DNA of 21,257 nt from a virus. Below are positions 1 to 7,017 of the stretch, piece after piece; the first letter of the stretch is position 1; each line of letters starts with the position of its first letter. The stretch lies in IMG/VR virus record IMGVR_UViG_3300029319_000618, positions 1 to 21,257 of that record. One strand, given 5' to 3'. The position numbers and the translations under genes are program-made. The notes under the pieces were generated by a model. That model did not search any database, had not been told where the DNA came from, and worked only from the letters and a program-made list of their open reading frames with translations.

Positions 1-1
1 A

Positions 2-298
2 GTCGATACCGCTACCAAGCAAAAGAACGAGCGAGCGGTTGCTGATCTGCTTGAGTCTAAGGGCCTTGTCGGCCTCAAGCCCATTTCAGCCGAGCCCAAG
101 GATCGCGACATCAAGAAGAAGATTGGTGACGAGACTGGCGGCCCCAAGGAGGATCTCATGAAGATCTCAGGTCAACTTAAAAAGGCCTCAAAGCTCCACG
201 GGGACCAGTCTGAGCGTGTTGCTAGCGTAGCCAAAAGCATGAAGGGCGACGTTGGCAACCCTCACATGAAGCGCAGCAAGTCTAAGTACGGAATGTGA
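2..298 (+). CDS. Lysine-rich small phage protein, 5' end outside the window
   Basis: An open frame enters from the left edge and stops at 296-298, giving the last 98 residues of a protein of unknown total length. It is strongly charged (about one residue in five is Lys) and looks helical, with no cysteine. The end of the protein contains ASKLHGDQSERVASVAKSM followed by a basic tail (KRSKSKYGM). I recall similar Ala-Ser-Lys-x-His-x-x-Gln segments in small hypothetical proteins of marine phages, but I can assign no function. The next gene starts two bases after the stop codon, so it is part of the coupled cassette 2-1916. A nucleic-acid-binding or virion-packaged role would fit the charge but is only inference. 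Confidence 0.7.
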   Translation, partial: VDTATKQKNERAVADLLESKGLVGLKPISAEPKDRDIKKKIGDETGGPKEDLMKISGQLKKASKLHGDQSERVASVAKSMKGDVGNPHMKRSKSKYGM

Positions 299-299
299 A

Positions 300-599
300 A
301 TGGCTCAATCCGCAGAAGCACTGCTAAAGGCAGGAATGAAGACGAATAAGCCTCGGCGCATCCGAAAGGGTGAACCAGGGTATGGCAAAAAAAAATTCGT
401 TGTAGTTGCTAGTCAAGGCGGGAAGAAGCGGGTCATCCGGTTCGGTGACGCAAAAATGGCCATTCGACGTGACAACCCTAAGGCTCGAAAGAACTTCAGG
501 TCTCGTCATGGATGCGACAAGGCCGGAGCTAAGAACAAGCTGACGGCGAAGTACTGGTCTTGCTACCAGTGGAGATCAGGCTCGAAGGTGAAGGGATAA
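300..599 (+). CDS. Basic small phage protein with C-terminal RSRHGCDKA...YWSCYQW motif
   Basis: This 99-residue protein is very basic. The core has beta-like segments (KKFVVVASQGGKKRVIRFGD) followed by RRDNPKARKNFRSRHGCDKA and then TAKYWSCYQW. A 'FGDxxMxIrRDNPxxRKxFRxRHxC...TAxYWSCxxW' pattern is one I associate with hypothetical proteins widespread in marine phages; its biochemical role is not known to me. The two cysteines and the histidine could bind metal or form a disulfide. ATG at 300 overlaps nothing but follows the preceding stop by one base; the stop TAA at 597-599 overlaps the next ATG. A run of nine A at 387-395 lies in the Lys-Lys-Lys codons; slippage in either direction leads to a stop within about six codons. 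Confidence 0.85.
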   Translation: MAQSAEALLKAGMKTNKPRRIRKGEPGYGKKKFVVVASQGGKKRVIRFGDAKMAIRRDNPKARKNFRSRHGCDKAGAKNKLTAKYWSCYQWRSGSKVKG

Positions 600-1009
600 T
601 GTTCAACAATATGCTGATGCGTAATATGAGGGAGACGGGTCAACCCGATGCGTGCCCTCGTGCGACTCAGGATCTGGAGTTGAATCTGTCGAATCGCCAG
701 AACGCACTCGACAACAAGATGTACGGCCCAGCAAATCCTCAACTGGATGAGTCAGGAGCAAACCAGGACTTCTGGCAGAGGTTTGCAGATCAGTTCAATG
801 ACACCGTCGAGAACGTGATGCAGATGCGCTGTGGCAACTGTTCATTCTTTGATCGCTCTCCTCAGATGCTGGAGTGCATCGAGAAGGGCATTGGTGACGA
901 GGGAGACCCTGAGATGGCTGTGCAAGCCGGAGAGTTGGGGTACTGTCAAGCACTAGATTTTAAGTGCGCGTCGATGCGTACTTGTATGGTTTGGGCTGGG
1001 AGGGTCTGA
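599..1009 (+). CDS. Cysteine-cluster protein, possible small metal- or Fe-S-binding protein
   Basis: The start is ATG at 599, overlapping the previous stop as TAATG; an ATG 39 bases upstream would extend into the previous gene and has no support. The product is 136 residues: a polar N-terminal half and a C-terminal cysteine domain with Cys78, Cys81, Cys93, Cys116, Cys123 and Cys129 (CGNCSFFD, LECI, LGYC, DFKC, RTC). The first four (C-x2-C-x11-C-x22-C, with a GYC before the last) loosely recall the spacing of high-potential iron-sulfur proteins, but the last two are extra, and a zinc site or disulfides are equally possible. Similar proteins occur, as I recall, in marine podoviruses without assigned function. 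The stop overlaps the next start (TGATG). Confidence 0.85.
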   Translation: MFNNMLMRNMRETGQPDACPRATQDLELNLSNRQNALDNKMYGPANPQLDESGANQDFWQRFADQFNDTVENVMQMRCGNCSFFDRSPQMLECIEKGIGDEGDPEMAVQAGELGYCQALDFKCASMRTCMVWAGRV

Positions 1010-1521
1010 TGTTTGAGTTTGGTCCAGTTGTGATCGATCACGAGATGCCGATGGATGGCGAGCCCATGGGTGAGTTGGACATTCTTGACGGTTTGCGAGC
1101 GATGTCGATGTTCAAGCGTGATCCAGGCCCTCTCAAGCCCACTGATCTCAATCAAGAGGTCAAGTATGCACTCGCTGAGAACCCTCACTGCCTTGACATG
1201 CTGTATCAAGAGGGATTCCTTGATGACTCTCTGGTCCGCGAGATGGAGCAGATGATTCAAGAGTCAGTCGGCGCTGCCGCGCGCATGCCTCAAATGACAC
1301 AACCCGGTGTAATCGTGATGACACAGGGTGTGTACGATGCAGAGATTGGCGGCCCCAAGAAGGGCAAGAAGAAAAAGAAGAACATCCCGACGAACCCAGA
1401 GCTTTACGCCCGAGTCAAGGCAGAGGCTAAGCGTAAGTTCAAGGTGTATCCCAGCGCCTACGCCAATGGATGGCTCGTTCGCGAGTATAAGAAGCGCGGC
1501 GGCGGCTATCGGAAGGGGTAG
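1009..1521 (+). CDS. Two-part protein with a lysine-rich C-terminal domain (DUF5872-like)
   Basis: ATG at 1009 overlaps the previous stop (TGATG); a longer frame from 964 would run through the end of the cysteine-cluster gene and is not preferred. The product is 170 residues. Residues 1 to about 100 are acidic and probably helical (DILDGLRAMSMFKRD, HCLDMLYQEGFLDDSLVREM). A short beta-like linker (GVIVMTQGVYDAEIGG) leads to a run of lysines and the end domain NPELYARVKAEAKRKFKVY followed by PSAYANGWLVREYKKRGGGY. That end resembles lysine-rich domains of phage and giant-virus proteins often labelled DUF5872; I give that label from memory. A DNA-binding role is plausible from charge alone. The combination of an acidic head and basic tail suggests a modular fusion. 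Confidence 0.85.
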   Translation: MFEFGPVVIDHEMPMDGEPMGELDILDGLRAMSMFKRDPGPLKPTDLNQEVKYALAENPHCLDMLYQEGFLDDSLVREMEQMIQESVGAAARMPQMTQPGVIVMTQGVYDAEIGGPKKGKKKKKNIPTNPELYARVKAEAKRKFKVYPSAYANGWLVREYKKRGGGYRKG

Positions 1522-1523
1522 TC

Positions 1524-1916
1524 ATGTCTCTCACTGAATGGTTCGGTAAGGGCAAGAAGGGCGACTGGGTAGACATCTGTGCGCCTAAGTCTGGCGGTAA
1601 GTTTCAGTCCTGCGGTAGAAAGTCCGCTAAGAAGTCGAAGCGCGGCTACCCAAAGTGCGTCCCACGCTCCAAAGCAAACTCCATGACCAAGGAGGAGAGG
1701 AGCAGCGCATGCAGCAGGAAGCGCGCAAAGAAGCAAGGTGTCGGTGGTAAGCCCACCTATGTCAAAACGGACAAAGAGAAGGGCAATCCAGCAGAGGACA
1801 AGTTTCTGGCCAAACACATGCGGATGCAATACAAAAAGAAGCCCAACATGACCGAGGCCGAGCGCAAGCGAGAACTCGCCATAGGGTACAAAAAATTTGA
1901 AAATAGGAAGAAGTAA
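1524..1916 (+). CDS. Lysine/cysteine-rich small protein (DUF5872-like, VDICAP...CGRKS type)
   Basis: The 130-residue product starts at ATG 1524, two bases after the previous stop, with a G-rich binding site GGAAGGGG at 1511-1518. The N-terminal third carries WVDICAPKSGGKFQSCGRKS followed by GYPKCVPRSKA and SSACSRKRAKK, giving four cysteines in a basic context; the rest is a charged helical tail with many Lys and Arg. I recall the same W-x-D/R-I-C-A-P...C-G-R motif in marine phage and virus hypothetical proteins grouped near the basic end domain of the previous gene, so the two neighbours may be functionally linked. No catalytic motif is visible. The stop overlaps the ssb start (TAATG), tying its translation to ssb. 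Confidence 0.85.
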   Translation: MSLTEWFGKGKKGDWVDICAPKSGGKFQSCGRKSAKKSKRGYPKCVPRSKANSMTKEERSSACSRKRAKKQGVGGKPTYVKTDKEKGNPAEDKFLAKHMRMQYKKKPNMTEAERKRELAIGYKKFENRKK

Positions 1917-2302
1917 TGAGCGTGAATAAAGCAATCCTCGTTGGCCGTCTTGGAGTTGATCCTGAGCTTAGGAACACTGGCACAGGCACAAGCGTCGTCA
2001 ACATCCGCATGGCGACCACAGATCGACGCAAAGAGGGCGACGAGTGGGTAGATCACACCGAGTGGCACAACGTCACTGTGTGGGGTCGCACAGCCGAGAA
2101 CGTGGCGAAGTTTTGCTCCAAGGGCAAAGAGATCTACGTCGAGGGTAAGATTCAAACCCGTAAGTACACTGACAAGTCAGGTGTAGATCGGTACTCTACT
2201 GAGATCGTGGCAGATAACGTCCGGTTCTTGGGTAGCCGTAATGACAGCGCACCCATGCGTTCATCGGCTGCGCCAGCAAATGACGAGCACATCCCGTTCT
2301 AG
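1916..2302 (+). CDS. ssb: Single-stranded DNA-binding protein
   Basis: This 128-residue protein has the classic bacterial SSB OB-fold sequence: NKAILVGRLGVDPELR at the start, then a TEWHNVTVWGRTAENV core, GKEIYVEGKIQTRKY and STEIVADNVRFLG. A very short linker (about 15 residues) leads to the acidic tip DEHIPF, the tail that binds replication and recombination partners in this family. It would coat single-stranded phage DNA as a tetramer during replication or repair. It is shorter than the E. coli protein, as usual for phage versions. It sits at the boundary between the small-gene cassette and the packaging genes, which is unusual because replication genes normally lie in another block. Its stop overlaps by four bases the stop of the minus-strand gene at 2299-2469. 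Confidence 0.97.
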   Translation: MSVNKAILVGRLGVDPELRNTGTGTSVVNIRMATTDRRKEGDEWVDHTEWHNVTVWGRTAENVAKFCSKGKEIYVEGKIQTRKYTDKSGVDRYSTEIVADNVRFLGSRNDSAPMRSSAAPANDEHIPF

Positions 2303-2469
2303 TTTGAGCCGTAGACCTCTTTTTTGAAGAGGTCGGTCAGTTTCTCAATGTACTTCCGCCGCTCAACCTTTTGGGATGGCGGGGGTGCATCACTGATCTT
2401 GCCCTCTTCTTTAAGTTTTTGAAGAAGCTCATTAAACTTGCGATAGTCTTCTTGTGACTTATTGGACAT
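2299..2469 (-). CDS. Small charged helical protein, the only minus-strand gene
   Basis: Read on the minus strand, ATG at 2469 opens a 56-residue frame ending at TAG (2301-2299). It is preceded by AGGAG with seven bases to the start, a strong ribosome binding site. The product is highly charged: a first helix (about residues 6-24, NELLQKLKEEGK), a proline break (SDAPPPSQ) and a second helix (about 34-51, VERRKYIEKLTDLFKKEV), so it could form a helical hairpin. No known motif is recognised. It fills the only non-coding-looking gap between ssb and the packaging genes, ends tail-to-tail with ssb, and is divergent from the terminase block (44 bases between the two starts). A small regulator or host-targeting protein is possible, but this is a guess from size and orientation. 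Confidence 0.7.
   Translation of the reverse strand: MSNKSQEDYRKFNELLQKLKEEGKISDAPPPSQKVERRKYIEKLTDLFKKEVYGSN
2314..2334. other. Perfect 8-bp inverted repeat at the ssb / minus-gene junction
   Basis: GACCTCTT (2314-2321) pairs with AAGAGGTC (2327-2334) around a five-base loop. It lies 12 bases after the ssb stop and inside the last codons of the minus-strand gene. Neither side is followed by a T-run, so it is not a standard intrinsic terminator; it could still act as an RNA 3' end stabiliser for the ssb transcript, or be a by-product of codons for DLFKKEV. Confidence 0.35.
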
Positions 2470-2486
2470 GCGTAACTCCTATGCTG

Positions 2487-2495
2487 TGTGATAAT
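2487..2495 (+). promoter_or_regulatory. Candidate extended -10 promoter for the packaging operon
   Basis: TGTGATAAT matches an extended -10 element (TG-N-TATAAT with one mismatch). It lies 19 bases before the first packaging gene in the 44-base gap between divergent starts. No good -35 is present at 17 bases (CATGCG at 2467-2472), which extended -10 promoters can tolerate. It is followed by the strong binding site AAAGGAGG (2502-2509). Support is by position and motif only. Confidence 0.35.
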
Positions 2496-2513
2496 GGGTT
2501 AAAAGGAGGGCAT

Positions 2514-3062
2514 ATGTCTGACGAAAAAGATGATATGAATGAAAACGATGTTGTCGGCGCTGTAGCCGAAGTCAGTCACATTAAAAACCCTCATGTGAGT
2601 GAGTGGCTGAAGCCAGATGATAACGGCTTTCGCCCTACCCCACAGCAGGAAAACTTCCGTCTATTGGCCTACAAAATGGCTTCACGTAAGCGTTTTTTCC
2701 GTGGTGAATGGTACAAGGCCACCAAGGCCAAAGAGTACAAGGGAGTGCCTATTAATGAGCGCACTTGGACTCGTTGGTGCAGAGAGGACGATCGCTTCCT
2801 GGGGTGGTTCTATTCGGACTTCCCAGACACTGCCGAGATCTCTGAAGAAGAGTTCCGCATGATGGACACTCAGTACTGGACTGGCGTCCGTGATGCCATG
2901 TCGGAGGGCGAAGAGTGGGCGTATCGTCAGTACGCTAAGACACGGTTTGATTCTGCCGCAGCCAAGAGGGATGCTGCTGACAGTGAGTCGCTGCTTGAGC
3001 TTCGGGCATACTTCGACACTGGTGGCGGTGACTCGTGGAAGATTGAGCCGGGTGAGGCATAG
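2514..3062 (+). CDS. Probable terminase small subunit
   Basis: ATG at 2514 is chosen because AAAGGAGG lies at 2502-2509; an upstream in-frame ATG at 2454 would run back through the minus-strand gene's start and binding site. The product is 182 residues, the usual size of small terminases. Assignment rests mainly on position directly before the large subunit, overlapping it by one base (TAGTG). After an acidic disordered N-terminus there is a helical region (TPQQENFRLLAYKMASRKRF) and a possible helix-turn-helix stretch at about residues 76-97 (INERTWTRWCREDDRFLGW). The C-terminal part is helical and ends in an acidic-glycine tail. In this role it would recognise the phage DNA and regulate the large-subunit motor. 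I see no diagnostic family signature, so it could be another packaging accessory. Confidence 0.65.
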   Translation: MSDEKDDMNENDVVGAVAEVSHIKNPHVSEWLKPDDNGFRPTPQQENFRLLAYKMASRKRFFRGEWYKATKAKEYKGVPINERTWTRWCREDDRFLGWFYSDFPDTAEISEEEFRMMDTQYWTGVRDAMSEGEEWAYRQYAKTRFDSAAAKRDAADSESLLELRAYFDTGGGDSWKIEPGEA

Positions 3063-4630
3063 TGAATGCCAACGACAAAAAGCTCATGGCTCAACTCATG
3101 GCTCATCCTGGTGAGTTCATTGGTCGTCTGAAGATTGTAGACGAGAAGGGTCAGGAGAGATCGTTCAACACACCGTTCGCTGAGCAAGTCATGGCGCTGG
3201 AGGACTTTTGTTCAGACGCAGAGACGGTCATCCACTACAAGCCTCGTCAGATCGGTGACACCACCGTAGCAACGGCGTACAACTTTAACTACCTGTACTG
3301 GACACAAGATCCAGCCCGGTGTCTCGTTGTTGCAGACTCCTACGACTCCACAGACGCCATCTTTGGTCGTGTGCGCCACTACTATCGATCTTTGCCCCAG
3401 ATGCTCAAGAAGCCCATCGAGCGCTCAAACAAGCGCGAGTTGATCTTCAAGGACAGCATGGCCGGTTTCCGCTGCATGACGGCAGGCGGTAAGAGTGATG
3501 CTCGTGGCTGGACATACCAGCGTCTGCACGCAGATGAGTTGGCGTTCTGGCCTAATGCAGAGGATGTTTGGGCGTCCGTCACCTCGACATTGCACGAGGG
3601 CCCACACAAGAAGATCATTATTATTTCTACCGCTGACGGACCCGGCAACCTTTTCCACTCCAAGGTTTTGAGTGCCATCGAAGCAAACCGTCGTGGGGAT
3701 CCATCTGTTCGCTTTCGGTTCTTCAAGTGGTCTGATCACTGGGCATACCAGGCAGATGTGCCAGATGGCTGGGAACCTGACCAGGAAGAGTGGGAGTTGA
3801 TGCAGCAGCACAATCTCACCATGCGTCAGTTGTACTGGCGTCATGACAAGGTTCATGGTGTGAATGGCATCGGCATCCGCCGATTCAGGCGAGAGTATCC
3901 CCTCACAATCGAGGACGGCTTCGCCATTCATGACGGTAGCTGGTTCGACACGGACTACCTGAACTCAGTCTTGTCTTCACTCAAGCCCATTGAGGGCGAG
4001 TTGCGAATCTTTGAGCGGCCCTACCCAGGCATGAACTATGCGATTGGTGTAGACCCATCATGGTGCAATGGTGGAGATTATGCCGTAGCTCAGGTCCTGA
4101 GCGCAGATGGCCGTCAGGTCGCGACATTATCCATGAACCAGGGTGGTGAGGTGTTGTTTGCTCAGAAGGCCGTGGAGTTGGCGTTTCACTACAACAAGGC
4201 CAGGACACTGGTAGAGGCCAACACGGGTGGCGCTGGACCTGTTGTCATTCGTGAGTTCCAGAAGGCAGGTCTACCCCTGTGGCACAAGCCTCCTGCTCCT
4301 GGTCAGGCCGCAAGCAAGGTCGTCAAATACTGGACGACTACACGCGGAAGTAAAGAAGAAGGCTATGCCCACTTGCGTCAAATGATTAACGGCGATGCCC
4401 TAATCTTGAATGATTTGCCCACTGTTCAGGAGTTGATGCACATCCGTGAGCAGTCGGGCAAAATCGAGGGGCAAGATGGTTACCACGACGACCACTGTGA
4501 TGCGTTAATGCTTGCTGAGTGGAATCGTCGGAAGATGCCTCAATCCCAAGAGATTCCAATGCGGCGCAATAAGAGATATTATGCCCGCACAAATCCTTTC
4601 AATGTAATGAGCGGAGCTAAGGTCTCGTGA
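3062..4630 (+). CDS. terL: Terminase large subunit (packaging ATPase and nuclease)
   Basis: The 522-residue product starts with GTG at 3062 inside the previous stop (TAGTG). The ATPase half has a variant Walker A, KPRQIGDTT (about 60-68), a Walker B-like LHADE (155-159) with the catalytic Glu, and a coupling motif IIIISTADGPGN (185-196). The nuclease half has the RNase H-fold acidic residues: VDPSW (Asp331), LVEANTGG (Glu385) and a late HDDHCDA (475-481). This enzyme docks on the portal, translocates DNA into the procapsid using ATP and cuts the concatemer. Length and motif order are those of standard phage large terminases. All catalytic residues that I can locate are present. It overlaps the portal start by four bases (GTGA). 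Confidence 0.95.
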   Translation: MNANDKKLMAQLMAHPGEFIGRLKIVDEKGQERSFNTPFAEQVMALEDFCSDAETVIHYKPRQIGDTTVATAYNFNYLYWTQDPARCLVVADSYDSTDAIFGRVRHYYRSLPQMLKKPIERSNKRELIFKDSMAGFRCMTAGGKSDARGWTYQRLHADELAFWPNAEDVWASVTSTLHEGPHKKIIIISTADGPGNLFHSKVLSAIEANRRGDPSVRFRFFKWSDHWAYQADVPDGWEPDQEEWELMQQHNLTMRQLYWRHDKVHGVNGIGIRRFRREYPLTIEDGFAIHDGSWFDTDYLNSVLSSLKPIEGELRIFERPYPGMNYAIGVDPSWCNGGDYAVAQVLSADGRQVATLSMNQGGEVLFAQKAVELAFHYNKARTLVEANTGGAGPVVIREFQKAGLPLWHKPPAPGQAASKVVKYWTTTRGSKEEGYAHLRQMINGDALILNDLPTVQELMHIREQSGKIEGQDGYHDDHCDALMLAEWNRRKMPQSQEIPMRRNKRYYARTNPFNVMSGAKVS

Positions 4631-7017
4631 GTGAAAAAGATCAAATAACGCCGAAGTTGGTCCATCAGTTCGTTCGCGGTCACGACAAGTACGCTCGTAA
4701 CAACCGTAAGGATTGGTCCCTGTACAAGCACACCTACATGACTCGCTACTGGGAGTACATGACGGGTGACGACATGCCCAAGCGCAACCGTCGTCTTCGT
4801 GAGGTTGAGGTTGAGGTAAACCGCCTGTGGGGCGTGATCACGTCGTACCTCTCGGCCCTGTACCCAAGAGCCAGTCGAGTCGTGCTTTCACCGGACCCAG
4901 CAGGTAAGGGCGACCCTGAGAAGGCCGAGCTTGCAATCAACCGAATGCTCTCAAGTCGCAAGATTCACGAGCGAGTGATGACTGCACTCAGGCAGGCGCT
5001 TTTGTATCCAGGGTCTGGTATGAAGGTTGGCTACAAGCATGGGCGTGGTAACCCTATGGATCGTGTGTGGATGCGCGTCATTCCCGTGTGGGAGATGTTG
5101 CTTGATACAGAGGTCTCAGACACAGACGACGAGCGATTCCGTGGTCACCTGTACTATCGGCCCAAGCATGAGGTTGAGGAAGAGTATGGCCTCAAAGACC
5201 TCAACGGTGTGCGTCGAGTCGACTTCCTGTCAGGCTCAGACACAGAGGCCGATGACTACAAGAACCGTAAACGCTACGAAGTCCCGAATGACGATAACAA
5301 CTTCGTTCGAGTTCTTGAGTTCTGCAACCTTGTGGACCACTACGTTGATCCAGAGAACCCTGATCTCAAGTATGAGGGCCGACTCGAAATCTACGTACTT
5401 GGCCAGGGCGCTGTGTCTAAAAAGCCTGTGTACGTCGGGCCACTGCCATTTGCAAAGCATGATGGCGAACCGATGGCTCACATCGTACCGCTGATCTTCA
5501 ACTACGAGCCAGAGTTCCCTCTTCGCGGCATCGCACACGTCAAGCGACTGATGCCTCAGTTCAAGGAGTTGAACGCTTACCGCTCTTACATGGCCATGGC
5601 GACACGTAAGGACACCCGTCAGTACGTTACCCGCAAGGGCACCTTCAATGCAGATGAGATGACTCTGCTGACTGAGGGCCACGATGGTCTCATTCTAGAG
5701 GTTGATTCAGGATATGAGCGACCCCTCGCCGATGCTATTCTTCCGATTCAGAACGCGCCGATTTCAGCTAACATTCAAAACTACCTATCCACGGTTGAAA
5801 TTGACTTGGAGCGTGTCATTGGGACGAGCCCGGCAGCCCGTGGAATCATCACCAAAGCGACGGCGTACGAGGTAGAGACTGTTCAGCAGTACACCGAGTC
5901 CGAGTATGGCTTACATGCTGCGATCAAGGACCAGTGGCTTGCCGGACTGACTGAGCTAATGATGCGATGCCTCATCTCCTGTATGCAGGATGATGGAAGC
6001 AGTTCAGGTGCTTTTGAGGCCCAGAGCGTTGATGTGGCTGAGGTTGGTGCTTCTGCACAGGAAGAGCAGCCTACAGAGCCAGAAGAGCGTGAGCCCGAGA
6101 CGTTCGACCGAGCCAAGATCATCTCCCTCGCTGAGATGATTGGTGTCGATGTCAACGAGGAGGACTTCAAGGATCTGGCTTCAAAGATCACCATGAAGCG
6201 TGAGCTTGATGACATGAACGAGGAAGAGTTGAACCTCCTGGGATCAACACTTGCTGGCCGAACCGCAGACATCTCGAAAGCTGACGAAGAACACGAGAAA
6301 GAGCAGACTGAGATGGCGCTCGTCCGCAACACTGCGTCAATGCAGGAGCCGCTTGTAGACGACAGCGCAGTGCCTCCACTCGGTCTATTTGAGAGTGAGG
6401 ACTCATACACAATTGCTGCTGAGACCATCATTCTTCGTGATCGCAATGAGCAGATCGTTGTCTCTCCTGAAGATTTGGATGCAAACTTTGAGATTAGTTT
6501 TGTCGAGGGCGGTCGAACCCCAATGAGTGATGCTGCCATGCAGCAAAACCTTGTTGCCTTGCTTGAGCCATACAGCGCACTGTGGCAGACGGCGAATCAG
6601 GACGGCCCCGTAGGTGTGTTCGCTAAGAACTACATGAAGGTTCTTGCTGAACGGTTCGACTTGCCTAAGGACCTTCATCCAGAAGAGCTTGATGCTGAGT
6701 TGCAGAAGGTCAACGAGGAAAAAGGTAAGTCCGAAAAATCTAAGCCTGAGGCTGCGCCGCAAGGACCTGCACCGGAAGAAGCTCCTCCTGAGCAGCCAAT
6801 GCCTGAGGGTGAAGCACCGGCAGGGCAGCCGTCCCCGCAACAGGTCATCGCTGAGCTTTCTCAGATGCCACCAGATCAGGCAATCGCGGCGCTCAGTGAG
6901 ATGTTTGCTGACTCTCCAGAGGTCATGCAACTTGTACAACAAATCCAGTCGATGCCTCCAGAGGAGCAGCCTGCTGCGATTCAACAACTCTTGGAGGCGG
7001 TGAGTGCCAACATATAG
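4627..7017 (+). CDS. Portal protein with acidic insertion and Pro/Glu-rich tail
   Basis: GTG at 4627 overlaps the terminase stop by four bases. The product is 796 residues, at the long end for portals and similar in size to P22- and N4-type portals. The N-terminal 450 residues look like a portal core (KDWSLYKHTYMTRYWEYM at the start; PLIFNYEPEFPLRGIAHVKR; SPAARGIITKATAYEVETVQ, the helix region near the channel). Residues about 455-590 form an acidic, poorly ordered insert (EEQPTEPEEREPETF). Core-like sequence returns with NFEISFVEGGRTPMSDAAM. From about residue 697 there is a Lys/Pro/Glu linker with EQPMPEGEAPA, then Gln/Met-rich helices resembling a C-terminal barrel. It would form the dodecameric DNA gate at one vertex. 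Assignment rests on context and core sequence. Confidence 0.88.
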   Translation: MSEKDQITPKLVHQFVRGHDKYARNNRKDWSLYKHTYMTRYWEYMTGDDMPKRNRRLREVEVEVNRLWGVITSYLSALYPRASRVVLSPDPAGKGDPEKAELAINRMLSSRKIHERVMTALRQALLYPGSGMKVGYKHGRGNPMDRVWMRVIPVWEMLLDTEVSDTDDERFRGHLYYRPKHEVEEEYGLKDLNGVRRVDFLSGSDTEADDYKNRKRYEVPNDDNNFVRVLEFCNLVDHYVDPENPDLKYEGRLEIYVLGQGAVSKKPVYVGPLPFAKHDGEPMAHIVPLIFNYEPEFPLRGIAHVKRLMPQFKELNAYRSYMAMATRKDTRQYVTRKGTFNADEMTLLTEGHDGLILEVDSGYERPLADAILPIQNAPISANIQNYLSTVEIDLERVIGTSPAARGIITKATAYEVETVQQYTESEYGLHAAIKDQWLAGLTELMMRCLISCMQDDGSSSGAFEAQSVDVAEVGASAQEEQPTEPEEREPETFDRAKIISLAEMIGVDVNEEDFKDLASKITMKRELDDMNEEELNLLGSTLAGRTADISKADEEHEKEQTEMALVRNTASMQEPLVDDSAVPPLGLFESEDSYTIAAETIILRDRNEQIVVSPEDLDANFEISFVEGGRTPMSDAAMQQNLVALLEPYSALWQTANQDGPVGVFAKNYMKVLAERFDLPKDLHPEELDAELQKVNEEKGKSEKSKPEAAPQGPAPEEAPPEQPMPEGEAPAGQPSPQQVIAELSQMPPDQAIAALSEMFADSPEVMQLVQQIQSMPPEEQPAAIQQLLEAVSANI

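Noticed and set aside
387-395. Run of nine A as a programmed frameshift or slippage site.
   Set aside because: Both alternative frames reach a stop within about six codons and there is no downstream frame to join.
2454-2513. A longer N-terminus for the small terminase from ATG 2454.
   Set aside because: The strong binding site AAAGGAGG lies just before ATG 2514, and the extension overlaps the minus gene's start and leader.
5883-6539. A 218-codon minus-strand frame opposite the portal's acidic insert.
   Set aside because: Ser/Arg-rich translation is the expected shadow of Glu/Asp/Ala codons on the other strand; no independent support.
6403-6987. A 194-codon minus-strand frame opposite the portal C-terminal region.
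   Set aside because: Leu/Arg-rich low-complexity shadow of the Gln/Glu/Pro-rich portal tail.
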